From Amia ocellicauda (Eukaryota > Chordata > Actinopteri > Amiiformes > Amiidae): a DNA stretch of 64,000 nucleotides. Position numbers and translations under genes: made by a program. The notes under the pieces are model-generated. The model did not search any database. It was not told where the DNA came from and saw only the letters and a list, made by a program, of their open reading frames with translations. The stretch is taken from NCBI RefSeq assembly GCF_036373705.1, contig NC_089863.1, positions 24,052,917-24,116,916 on the forward strand, in the 5' to 3' direction. This document shows positions 47,209-60,063 of the stretch, piece after piece; position 1 is the first letter of the stretch; each line of letters starts with the position of its first letter.

Positions 47209-49120
47209 TCCGTGATGTCCCGGATGTGCGGCGCGGCTTGTTGAATATATGAATTATGAATGTTGAAATTAAGAGACGTGGCAACAAAATGATCTGATCT
47301 CAGCTCCTGCTGATACAACTAAACCATTCTATATTATTTACTACAGTTCATAGTATTGTATTATTATCTACTGCAGTGGTGATGTATTGTATTGTGTGGA
47401 TAACTACAGTATTCTGCAGATACTACACACACTGCAGTGCGCTGTGCTATATTAGAGCACCTTCTGAGGTAGGAAAGCACTGCAGTACTACATCCAACAC
47501 AGACATTACTGCTCCTGCTTCATAGCCATGCAGGTGTCAGTAACTGACAAAACACAGACAGCAACACAGGAGAAACGCCGACTGTATTGACAGACACAGT
47601 AACTCCTGTATAGTAGACACAAACTGCCTGACAATCCCATACAGACACACAGGCTACTGTGAACAGGGCTGTGTTCATAAGCCGTTGCTTCAGCTCGACA
47701 GATCCACTCCAGTATTTCTCATAGCTGTTGCACTGCAGAATTGGATACAGGTTTACCCTCTTATTTCCTCCTCGGTTTATAGGACTAGATCTGTTACCAG
47801 CTGATTTTGAGTGAGATTCCTGTCCACCATCTTGGATGCTCATAAGAAGATGAGAGTACGCAGTGGCAGGCAGGCAACACAGGTGAGATTCACAAAGTAC
47901 ATTCATACTTAACTGGCTTCATATAGACACTGGATGTTTTCCCTCCCAATGCAGCTTAAATGTTATCTGAAATGTCCTGACTTTCGATTGACCGAAAGGG
48001 AGTTAAGGTCACATGCTGGCATCATGGGCCCCCTGCACCTGGATTGCCACCCTTGAGGAGCTATGAAGATACCGGATGCCTGGGGGAGTGCTGGCAAATC
48101 CAGAACGTCAACTGGGGCGATATTTTCCAAACTGACCAGACGGGGTCAAAGTACATCAAAATACCAGACAGTGCAGTAACATTTTGAGCAGGATCTCTTG
48201 CTCTCGCTCTCTTTCCATCATTGTGTCTCTGTGTCTATCAGTCAGTCCGAATGCCTGCTTGTCCCTCCCATTCGCTCTCTCTCTCTCCGCCTCTCCAGCA
48301 GTTCTGTCAATAGATATTTATGTTCTCCTCTCTTCTCGAAAAAGAGAGAGAGGTAGAGAAGAAAAGATGAGGGAGCAGAGAGGCTGCTCGTAAACTGAAG
48401 TTTTTTTTCATTACTTTTCTTTCTCCAAACATTCGAGCAATTAACAACGGTCCTTCAATCAGAAAATGGCACTGCGAAGAGAGGGGGGGGGCAGAGCGGA
48501 AGAGAGAGAGGGGAGAGGGTGGAGGAAGAGAAGGAGGGAGAGAGAGAGAAGGGGGTGGAGGAAGAGAGGGGTGTCCACATACCTTTGACCATGTAGTGTC
48601 ATCTCCTAATGAGTTCATCTTAATCAAATTCTTCTTCTACCTAAATTCATTTTACAGTCATATGTGGGGGGGGTTCTTGTGTACTGTGGGGCACCGATTC
48701 TTTGAATATAGCTGTGGGAAACCCTGAACCATTGTGGATGGGCAGATGGACTTCATTTCCCAACAGAACCTCCAAGATTTAAAATGCCTGTTTAAAACAC
48801 CAGGTCAGAGCTTCCCACATTTTCATAGCAAGGGACTTCTTAGCATGGTCGTTGCTCAGCCAATTGCTGGGAATGACATCCCACTGTCTGAACCGCACCG
48901 ACTTCTGACAACGCCAGGTAAACAGACGACAAGTCTGAACCATCAGAAGCTATACAATTTTAATTGGTGTATGTTGTTGTTTTCACGCATTCGATAACGG
49001 AGCTGCAGAACGAGAGTGAAGTTACAGGTGGATGAAAGGGGGCTAAAAATTGATTTTTAATGCGTTCCAATAATGTGCGTTTCTCGAAGCCTTTCACTCT
49101 CCTGTTTGACGGTAAACACT

Positions 49121-49202
<82 letters not shown>
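49121..49202. repeat. (GT)n microsatellite, unit 2
   Basis: Shorter version of the GT run at 21063-21154, in the same context. Confidence 0.95.
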
Positions 49203-49204
<2 letters not shown>

Positions 49205-49666
49205 GACACTAAAATGGTCATGACGGGGCGAGGTGGAGGGCCCCCTGAACAGAGCTTTGATTGGGACCTCAAAACCCACCCCTGATTATTATTATGATTT
49301 TGTATTATTATTTAATGATTATGTATTTATTGTGAGACGCCCCTTCTCCAGGGCAATTAACGCAAGCAATACAAAAGTGCAGTAATACAAATCAATACAA
49401 AGTTCAGTTTAAGAATGACAGAAGTTACTACCACTACACCAGTTATGTACTGAATTGTTTATTTAAATAATCCCCAAGCAATTAATCAATTTATATAGTG
49501 CCCTGAAAGCAACCTCCCCCCTCCCACACTCACACTGATACTGAGACATACACACACACACACAGCTATACACTGATTCAGAGACACACTACATATACAG
49601 TGGAACACCTTTCCTCCACCCCCACACCTCTCTCTCTCTCACACACACACAGTGTTCAGTGTGTGG

Positions 49667-51168
49667 TCAGCCAGTGATGAAGGTGACTAGACTGCTGTAT
49701 TCTTCAGGGGTCACACAGCCATCTGCATCCTTGTCAGCATAGTTCCACAGCTCCTCAAACAGTGCCAGATTCATTTCCTACAGGGGGAGAGGGAGGGAAA
49801 GAGAGAGAGAGGGAGTGTGAGTGTGAGGGGGGTGGTGTGTTAGGGAGAGAAAGAGAGAGATGTGAGCAGTGAGTGATGGTCAGACACACACAGGCATCAG
49901 TCGGACAGAAGGACAGACAGACACAGCCGGTCAGGGGTCAGGACTGACCTTGATGTAGTTGCTCATGTCTGTGCGCAGCAGGTTGCGCAGCCCGTCATGG
50001 TCGAGACAGGCCTGGTCACTGGAGTGTTGCTCTGAGGACAGCAGGAAGAGGGCGGGCAGTTACTGCAGTGTTGTGTGCTGTGGTGTGTTGTGCAGTGTGT
50101 GTTGTGTGTCTGTTGTGCAGTGTTGTGTGGTATGTTGTGCAGTGTTGGTTGTGTGCTGTGTGTTGTGCAGTGTTGTGTTTTGTGTGTGCCGTGTGTTGTG
50201 CAGTGTTGGTTGTGTGCTGTGTGTTGTGCAGTGTTGGTTGTGTGCTGTGTGTTGTGCAGTGTTGTGTTTTGTGCAGTGTTGGTTGTGTGCTGTGTGTTGT
50301 GCAGTGTTGTGTTTTGTGTGTGCCGTGTGTTGTGCAGTGTTGGTTGTGTACTGTGTGTTGTGCAGTTTGTTGTGCAGTGTTGGTTGTGTACTGTGTGTTG
50401 TGCAGTGTTGTGTTTTGTGTGTGCCGTGTGTTGTGCAGTGTTGGTTGTGTGCTGTGTGTTGTGCAGTTTGTTGTGCAGTGTTGGTTGTGTGCTGTGTGTT
50501 GTGCAGTTTGTTGTGCAGTGTTGGTTGTGTGCTGTGTGTTGTGCAGTGTTGTGTTTTGTATGTGCCGTGTGTTGTGCAGTGTTGGTTGTGTACTGTGTGT
50601 TGTGCAGTGATGTGTTTTGTGTGTGCCGTGTGTTGTGCAGTGTTGGTTGTGTGCTGTGTGTTGTGCAGTGTTGTGATTTGTGTTGAGCAGTGTTGGTGCA
50701 GTGTTATGTAGTGCGGGTTGTGCAGTGTTGTGTGGTGTGTGTCTGTGTGTTGTGCAGTGCTGTGTTTTGTGTGTTGTGCAGTGTTGGTTGTGTGCCGTGT
50801 GTTGTGCAGTGCTGTGTTTTGTGCGTTGCGCAGTGTTGGTTGTGTGCCGTGTGTTGTGCAGTGTTGGTTGTGTACTGTGTGTTGTGCAGTTTGTTGTGCA
50901 GTGTTGTGTTTTGTGTGTGCCGTGTGTTGTGCAGTGTTGGTTGTGTGCTGTGTGTTGTGCAGTGTTGGTTGTGTGCTGTGTGTTGTGCAGTGTTGTGTTT
51001 TGTGTGTGCCGTGTGTTGTGCAGTGTTGGTTGTGTACTGTGTGTTGTGCAGTGTTGTTGGTTGTGTGTTGTGTAGTGTGGAGCACTGACCAGAGGCTGAA
51101 GTGAGGATGAGGCTGAGGGCAACGAGGAGCAGAACCACTGCTGCCCCCTGCAGGCCAAACAAGGACAT
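49667..51168 (-). CDS. Small single EF-hand protein, 90 aa, unit 2 copy
   Basis: Exons 51090-51168, 49949-50031 and 49667-49777. Splice sites, signal-like N terminus and the EF-hand loop DKDADGCVTPEE are unchanged. The only coding difference seen is in the last residue (TCAGTCAGTG to TCAGCCAGTG on the plus strand), which changes the C-terminal Asp to Gly; the stop codon is kept. The matching 5' UTR exon lies near 54322-54373. Confidence 0.8.
50062..51082. repeat. GT-rich minisatellite filling EF-hand gene intron, unit 2
   Basis: Same array as at 22020-23040. Unlike the other arrays in the unit it has the same length in both copies. Confidence 0.9.
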
Positions 51169-51187
51169 CGCACCCAGGAAAATATGC

Positions 51188-51241
<54 letters not shown>

Positions 51242-51382
51242 AGAGGGAACTCTATATGGAGGTTGACATGTTGCTCTGCTCTGGGCTCCAGTGTAGTGAC
51301 TGCACCTTCACTGACATGGACCCCAATCATTAGTGCCTTCACTGTCAGACAGCAAACCCCCCGTCAGACCTCTGTCAGTCAC

Positions 51383-53572
51383 TGTCACACACACAGACAC
51401 ACACAGAAACAGCACACACACACACACACACAGACACACACAGAAACAGCACACACACACACACAGACACACAGACACACACACACACAGAAATAGCACA
51501 GAAACACACAAACACAGACACACACAGAAACAGCACACACACACACACACACACAGAAACACAAAGAAACACACAGACACACACACAGACACACAGAAAT
51601 AGCACAGAAACAGCACAGACACACACACACACACACAGACACACAGAAACAACACACACACACATAGAAACACAGACACACACAGAAACACAGACACACA
51701 CAGAAACACACAGACACACAGAAACACACACACACACACACACAGAAACACAGACACACAAACAGCACAGAAACACACAGAAATAGCACAGAAACAGCAC
51801 AGACACACACACACACACAGAAACAGCACAGACACACACACACACACAGAAACAGCACAGACACACACACACACACACACAGAAACAACACACACACAGA
51901 AACACACACACACACAGAAACACACACACACACAGAAACACACAGACACACACAGAAACACACAGACACAGTACAGACACACAGAAACATACACACACAG
52001 AGAAACAGCACAGACACACACAGAAACACACACACACACACAAACAGCACAGACACACACAGAAACAGCACAGAAACACACAGACACACACAGAAATAGC
52101 ACAGAAACACACAGACACACACAGAAATAGCACAGAAACACACAGACACACACGGAAACACATACACACACACAGAAACACAGACACACACACAGCACAG
52201 AAACACACACACACAGAAACAGCACAGACACACACAGAAACACACACACACACACACAGAAACAGCACAGACACACACAGACAAACAGAGAAACAGCACA
52301 GAAACACACAGACACACACAGAAACAGCACAGACACACACGGAAACACATACACACACACAGAAACACAGACACACACACAGAAACAGCACAGACACACA
52401 GAAACACACACACACACAGAAACAGCACAGACACACACAGAAACACAGACACACACACACAGCACAGAAACACACAGACACACACACACACAGAAACAGC
52501 ACAGACACACACAGAAACACACAGACACACACAGAAACACACAGACACACACAGAAACAGCACAGACACACACGGAAACACATACACACACACACAGAAA
52601 CACAGACACACACACACAGCACAGAAACACACAGACACACACACACACAGAAACAGCACAGACACACACAGAAACACACAGACACACACAGAAACAGCAC
52701 AGACACACACAGAAACAGCACAGACACACACAGAAACACACAGACACACACAGAAACAGCACAGACACACACAGAAACACACACACACACAGAAACAGCA
52801 CAGACACACACAGAAACACACAGACACACACAGAAACAGCACAGACACACACAGAAACAGCACAGACACACACAGAAACAGCACAGACACACACGGAAAC
52901 ACACACACACACAGCACAGAAACACACAGACACACACAGAAACACACAGACACACACACACACAGAAACAGCACAGAAACAGCACAGACACACACACACA
53001 CACACACAGAAACAACACACACACAGAAACACACACACACACAGAAACACACACACACACAGAAACACACAGACACAGTACAGACACACAGAAACATACA
53101 CACACAGAGAAACAGCACAGACACACACAGAAACACACACACACACACAAACCGCACAGACACACACAGAAACAGCACAGACACACACGGAAACACATAC
53201 ACACACACACAGAAACACAGACACACACACACAGCACAGAAACACACAGACACACACACACACAGAAACAGCACAGACACACACAGAAACACACAGACAC
53301 ACACAGAAACAGCACAGACACACACAGAAACACACAGACACACACAGAAACAGCACAGACACACACAGAAACAGCACAGACACACACAGAAACACACAGA
53401 CACACACAGAAACAGCACAGACACACACAGAAACAGCACAGACACACACGGAAACACACACACACACAGCACAGAAACACACAGACACACACAGAAACAC
53501 ACAGACACACACACACACAGAAACAGCACAGACACACACACACACACAGAAACAGCACAGACACACACACAG
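51383..53572. repeat. CA-rich complex satellite in the EF-hand gene 5' intron, unit 2
   Basis: Same kind of array as 23341-25960 but about 430 bp shorter. The GACAAACAGAG marker occurs only once (near 52280), so the higher-order structure differs from unit 1. Confidence 0.92.
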
Positions 53573-54321
53573 CCCTGCGACAGTGCGAGACACAGCCTGA
53601 GTCAGTCATACAGATGGGCTCCAAACGGAGCGGACCAATTCTCCAGTGCAATCAATTCCCTTAAAATACACAAACCAGCACTTAAACAGAAACAACTAAA
53701 ACACAAAACACTCACAGATATTGAAAAATCTATCGACCAAATCCAATTCTGGGCAATGTGGAATAATTTCACCGCGGGAACTATTGTTGCTGGGTGTGCG
53801 GACAGGCAGGTTGGGTGAGTGTGTTGTGTTGCTGTGAGGGTGTGTCAGTGAATCAGTGTGTTGTTGTGAGGGTGAGTCAGTGAATCAGTGTGCAATAGAA
53901 CGCTACACTGCTTTCCATATGCCGCACACAGCAACACACGTGAAAACAGGCCAATCCAAGACACAAATAAACACACCCACTCACACACAAAACCACACTC
54001 ACTCACTCACACAGACAAATTCACGCACTTACATAAACAAACTAACACACAGACAGTCCCCACACACAGTGGACAGTGCAGTGGACTGTTCAGTTTGGGT
54101 TCTTCGTTGTGTGTTAGTTTGTTTGTGTAAGTGCGTGAATTTGTCTGTGTGTGTGTAGAAACCTGTGACTGTTCTGAGCTGACAGCGATGACAGAAGCAG
54201 TCTTGCACTACACTCCAATATAACACCCAGTAACGTAGTGTAGTATACTACAGCATAGTATAGTACAGTAGAGTGTAGTATAGTTTAGTGATCCTACCTG
54301 CAACCCCCTCCCTGTTCTTAC

Positions 54322-54403
54322 CTGTGCAGTGAAGGAGAGATCATCTTGTGTCAGGAAGAAGGGATGACGGAGGAGTGTTCACTGCTGTTTAAATATCCCC
54401 CCC
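54322..54403 (-). promoter_or_regulatory. Putative 5' UTR exon and TATA-like promoter of the EF-hand gene, unit 2
   Basis: Same donor and TATA-like sequence as at 26709-26790. Confidence 0.5.
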
Positions 54404-54594
54404 TTCACTGTCCTCGCTGACGGCACACTGGAGAACTGACACACCCTGGTAAACACTGGAGACACACACACAGACACACAGTGCACACAACCACACACAT
54501 CTACCGACACACACACAATCACACACATGAATACACACTGACATACAATCACACACTGACACACACATGTGCACAATCACACACACATTGTGTA

Positions 54595-54895
54595 GAGTGG
54601 AGCAGTGAAATTACATAGGGGAGCTGTGCTGTAGTAAGTGTAGTAGAGCAGTGCTATTACACTAGGGGGCTGTGCTGTAGTAACAGTATAGTAGAGCAGT
54701 GCTATTACACTAGGGGGCTGTGCTGTAGTAACAGTATAGTAGAGCAGTGCTATTACACTAGGGGGCTGTGCTGTAGTAACAGTGTAGTAGAGCAGTGCTA
54801 TTACACTAGGGGGCTGTGCTGTAGTAACAGTGTAGTAGAGCAGTGCTATTACACTAGGGGGCTGTGCTGTAACAGTGTAGTAGAGCAGCGCTGTT
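54595..54895. repeat. 48-bp minisatellite, unit 2 (contracted)
   Basis: Only about five units remain, and the GGTGTAATAA variant unit is absent. The flanks match those of 26990-27860. Confidence 0.93.
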
Positions 54896-55203
54896 GCAAT
54901 GGGACCAGTGGAAGTGCACACACACAGGGAGAAACACAACAGACGCAAAAGCACACACTGAGAAGGACACTGCGTTGTGTAGCTGATGTTCTGATCCAGT
55001 TTATTCCAGTCAGGTCCACTCGTGGTGAGTTTTATTCAGGTTTAAAGAGCCGCCAGTGAAATGATTGTTGACAGGCTTTGCAAAGTGCTGCTCCGCCTCT
55101 CCAACAGAAACTAGAAGAATCGATCCATTAAATACATAGATTATCAATTACTATTATTAGTATTATTATTGGAAGTAGCAGTATTATTACCAACATCCGC
55201 AAT

Positions 55204-55243
<40 letters not shown>

Positions 55244-56136
55244 TAGAGCAACAGTAACGATACTAATGATTGTAATAATAATAGTAACAATAAGAAGAAA
55301 ATTAAGAAATTTGGATTATCTATTCAAGCATTACCCCCCCCCCAATAAATAGAAAATGATACTTGAAATGATTAATTAACTATAATGATATAAAGTTGGT
55401 TAAGGTCCACAGAGAAGTTGCTAGTTAGTGTTGGCTCTTTAACGAGGAGGCAACTGCCTACTTTTGGCCTCTGGGACACGAGGGGGAGAGCAGCCAGGGT
55501 GTGAACTCTAAACAGATACTGTGTGTGTGTTTGTGTGTGTGTGTGTGTAGGAGTGTGTGTTTGTGTGTGAGCATGTTAGGTGTGTTGTGTAGGTGTGTTA
55601 CTCTTTATCTTTTTGTACCTGTCAGTCATTCCCCCAATTAACCAATTATCAAGGTCAAGGTCAAGGGAGTGAATGAATGCTTAATGAAATCGTGTTGAAC
55701 TATTTACTCCTATTTATTTATTTATTTATTTATGGTTTTCGAGTGATGCCACCCCCCACCCCCCACCCCACGCCACGGCCTCTGTGTGATATGTGGGGAG
55801 AGCAGTACAGTCTCCCTCCCCACCCCTGGTCATGTCCCCCTGCAAAAAACGTTATTTAAAAAAGCATCAAAGCATAAAAGCATAACCAGTCAATCCACTG
55901 GGAGGCACCGAGATTACATTGGTTTCGGTCGGAGAATGTTCTGGCACAAAGTCAGGGAGAGATACCAGGTCTGTCTGTCTGTTCGTTTCTTTGGGTCTCT
56001 CGGGGCCTCCCTCCCTGCCCACCCCCTCTTCTCTCTCTCCCTCCCTCCCTCCATCCATCTATCCCTCCTCCTCCTCTACTCCTCTCTCCACCTCTTCTTC
56101 CTCTCTCGGTCTCTCTTCTCTCTCTTCTCCAGCCCT

Positions 56137-57173
56137 TCAGTTGTTCAGATTCGTGACGCGCGATTGGATTGTGACCCTCCTGGGCGGGGGCAGCTCGGCG
56201 CTCCGGTTGGCCACCAGCTCCTGCACCTGCAGGGCCCCGCCCCCGATGAAGCAGAAGGCGGGGCACACGGGGGCGGAGCAGTCCACGGCTCCCTCCCACA
56301 GGGGGCGCAGGGAGACGGCGTCGTAGAAGGAGACGCGCCCCTTCTCGAAGTCCAGGCACACGCCCAGGCGGGGGGGCAGCGGGGCGGTGAGTGCGGGGGG
56401 GCTGTGGGGCGGGGCGGGGGCTTGCTGCTGCGTCAGGGGGCCGGGCTGCGAGGCTGGGGGGTCGCGGGGGCTGGTGGCGTTGCTGGGGCAGGCGTTCACC
56501 CCCGGCTGGGGCAGCAGGACCTTCCCCATGCCCACGGTCAGGAAGCAGAAGGCGGGCGGAGCGTCCAGGGCAGAGTCTTCGGCCCCGCTGTCATGACCGC
56601 TGTCCGGGTCATAGCTGGAGGGAGGGAGGGACAAATTTAGTATTTTGTCATTTACCATTTATTTAAGTATTTAACACTAGAAGCACTTTTTATTCATAAA
56701 TAAAAAGATATTGCAGACTCATGCAGGGTAATTCTGTTAGCAGTCTAAGATTTGATGCAGTTAGGTCCATAAATATTTGGACAGTGACACAATTGTCATC
56801 ATTTTGGCTCTGTATGTCACCACAATGGATTGGAAAGGAAACAAGATGTGCTTTAAGTGTAGACTTTCATCTTTAATTTGAGGGTAGATACATCCAAACT
56901 GGGTGAACGGTGTAGGAATTACACCCATTTTTATATGTTGGCCTCTCAATTTTAGGGGCTCAAAAGTATTTGGACAGACTAACATAATCATGAATTAAAT
57001 TGTGAGTTTCAATACTTGGTGGCAAATCCTTTGCAGTCAATGACTGCCTGAAGTCTGGAGCCCATAGACATCAGCAGATGCTGGGTTTCTTCCCTGGTGA
57101 TGCTCTACAGGCCTGCACTGCAGTGTCTTTAGTTCCTGCTTGTTCTTGGGGTATGCAAAGGATTTACAATATA

Positions 57174-57220
<47 letters not shown>

Positions 57221-58437
57221 TCACCTAAAGGATTATTAGGAACACCATACTAATACTGTGTTTGACCCCCTTTCGCCTTCAGAACTGCCTTAATTCTACG
57301 TGGCATTGATTCAACAAGGTGCTGAAAGCATTCTTTAGAAATGTTGGCCCATATTGATAGGATAGCATCTTGCAGTTGATGGAGATTTGTGGGATGCACA
57401 TCCAGGGCACGAAGCTCCCGTTCCACCACATCCCAAAGATGCTCTATTGGGTTGAGATCTGGTGACTGTGGGGGCCAGTTTAGTACAGTGAACTCATTGT
57501 CATGTTCAAGAAACCAATTTGAAATGATTGGACCTTTGTGACATGGTGCATTATCCTGCTGGAAGAAGCCATCAGAGGATGGGTACATGGTGGTCATAAA
57601 GGGATGGACATGGTCAGAAACAATGCTCAGGTAGGCCGTGGCATTTAAACGATGCCCAGTTGGCACTAAGGGGCCTAAAGTGTGCCAAGAAAACATCCCC
57701 CACACCATTACACCACCACCACCAGCCTGCAAAGTGGTAACAAGGCATGATGGATCCATGTTCTCATTCTGTTTACGCCAAATTCTGACTCTACCATCTG
57801 AATGTCTCAACAGAAATCGAGACTCATCAGACCAGGCAACATTTTTCCAGTCTTCAACTGTCCAATTTTGGCGAGCTTGTGCAAATTGTAGCCTCATTTT
57901 CCTATTTGTAGTGGAGATGAGTGGTACCCGGTGGGGTCTTCTGCTGTTGTAGCCCATCCGCCTCAAGGTTGTACGTGTTGTGGCTTCACAAATGCTTTGC
58001 TGCATACCTCGGTTGTAACGAGTGGTTATTTCAGTCAAAGTTGCTCTTCTATCAGCTTGAATCAGTCGGCCCATTCTCCTCTGACCTCTAGCATCAACAA
58101 GGCATTTTCGCCCCCACAGGACTGCCGCATACTGGATGTTTTTCCCTTTTCACACCATTCTTTGTAAACCCTAGAAATGGTTGTGCGTGAAAATCCCAGT
58201 AACTGAGCAGATTGTGAAAGACTCAGACCGGCCCGTCTGGCACCAACAACCATGCCACGCTCAAAATTGCTTAAATCACCTTTCTTTCCCATTCAGACAT
58301 TCAGTTTGGAGTTCAGGAGATTGTCTTGACCAGGACCACACCCCTAAATGCACTGAAGCAACTGCCATGTGATTGGTTGGTTAGATAATTGCATTAATGA
58401 GAAATTGAACAGGTGTTCCTAATAATCCTTTAGGTGA

Positions 58438-58494
<57 letters not shown>

Positions 58495-60021
58495 AAGTGA
58501 GAAATAAATTAATAAAAACACACTTGATGGTGTTTTTTTAATTAATATATGATATATATATTTACTGAAAACAAGAAAGATGCATAACCCTGCATTTATT
58601 AGAGACCGCCTTTTTTTTCCATGATTATGCAAATGTCCCCACAGAGCCCTGATCTCAACATCATCGAGTCTGTCTGGGATTACATGAAGAGAGAGAAGCA
58701 ACTGAGGTGCCTAAATCCACAGAACAACTGTGGTTAGTTCTCCAAGATGTTGGGGCCAACCTACCTGCCGAGTTCCTTCAAAAACTGTGTGCAAGTGAAC
58801 CTAGAAGAACTGATGCTGTTTTGAAGGCAAAGGGTGGTCACACCAAATATGGATTTGATTCAGATTTTTCTTCTGTTCACTCACTTTGCATTTAGTTAAT
58901 TGATAAATATAATTTATTCACATGTCTATTTTTGAAAGCATTCTTACTTCACAGCATTTTTTCACACCTGCCTAAAACTTTTGCACAGTACTGTTCCTAC
59001 GGTGTTTTAGCTGCATAAACACAAAAAAAATTAGTTATAAAAAAGTTATAAACACATTTACCTATAATAGCCAAAATCAGTTATTTTGATATCGAGTAGA
59101 AAGCTGCCAGGAATGCAGACTAAATCTATAGTAAAAAGTTTATTGAAATACAAAGCTACATTGAATACGAACACTATGTTGAAAAAAGTTTACACGGTCT
59201 TGAAAATGTTTACTATTTAATGTTTTTGATAAATGCAATAGTTATTTTTGAACAATAAAATAAAGCATTTGAGCATTATTCCAATATTCATGTTTTTGTT
59301 TCATTTGCTAACTGTATATAGTTATTCATGTTTTGACTGTGCAGTATTGGCGTTTAGAAAAAATGCGCTTTGATGTTATTTATACCAATAATTGTAATAT
59401 TGTATGTTCATATTCCCATTTAAATACTTCATTTGTGTTATGTAAATGTTGGAATTGAAGTTCATGATTAAATCTTCTGAGTTTTATAGGATCGTTTGAT
59501 CACACCACAGCTGTTAAAGAGCTATCGGTTAAAATTACAATTTTTGGCTCTTATATATAGTTTGAAATGTCTGCGCTTCTAGTGTTAAAAAAAGCAATAT
59601 TTATAAATGAAGAAAAAACTAAAGATTTAAGTAAAAAAAAAAGGTGCAAAACATATGTGTTGTTTTACATTTGGTACTCCCTACCTCTTCCACCCAATTT
59701 CTCTCTCTTCCTCCCTTTCCTTCTACCCCTCCCCCCCTCTCTCTCTCTCTCTCTCCCTCTCTCCCTCCCTCCCTCTCCTTTTCTCTCTCACCGTGGGCTG
59801 GCCATGTCCTGGGGCAAATGGAACCACTCCTGTAGTCGCGCCTCCAGCCCCACCCCCACCTGGAACACAAACAGATAGCATGTGAGTGTCTGTGTGAGTG
59901 TCTGTGTGAGTGTCTGTGTCTATGTGTGTGTCTATGTGTGTGTGCGTGTGTGTGAGTGTGTGTGTGTGTGTTTGAGAATGTGAGTGTCTGTGTGTGTGTG
60001 TGTGTGGGTTTGACAGTGTGA

Positions 60022-60063
<42 letters not shown>
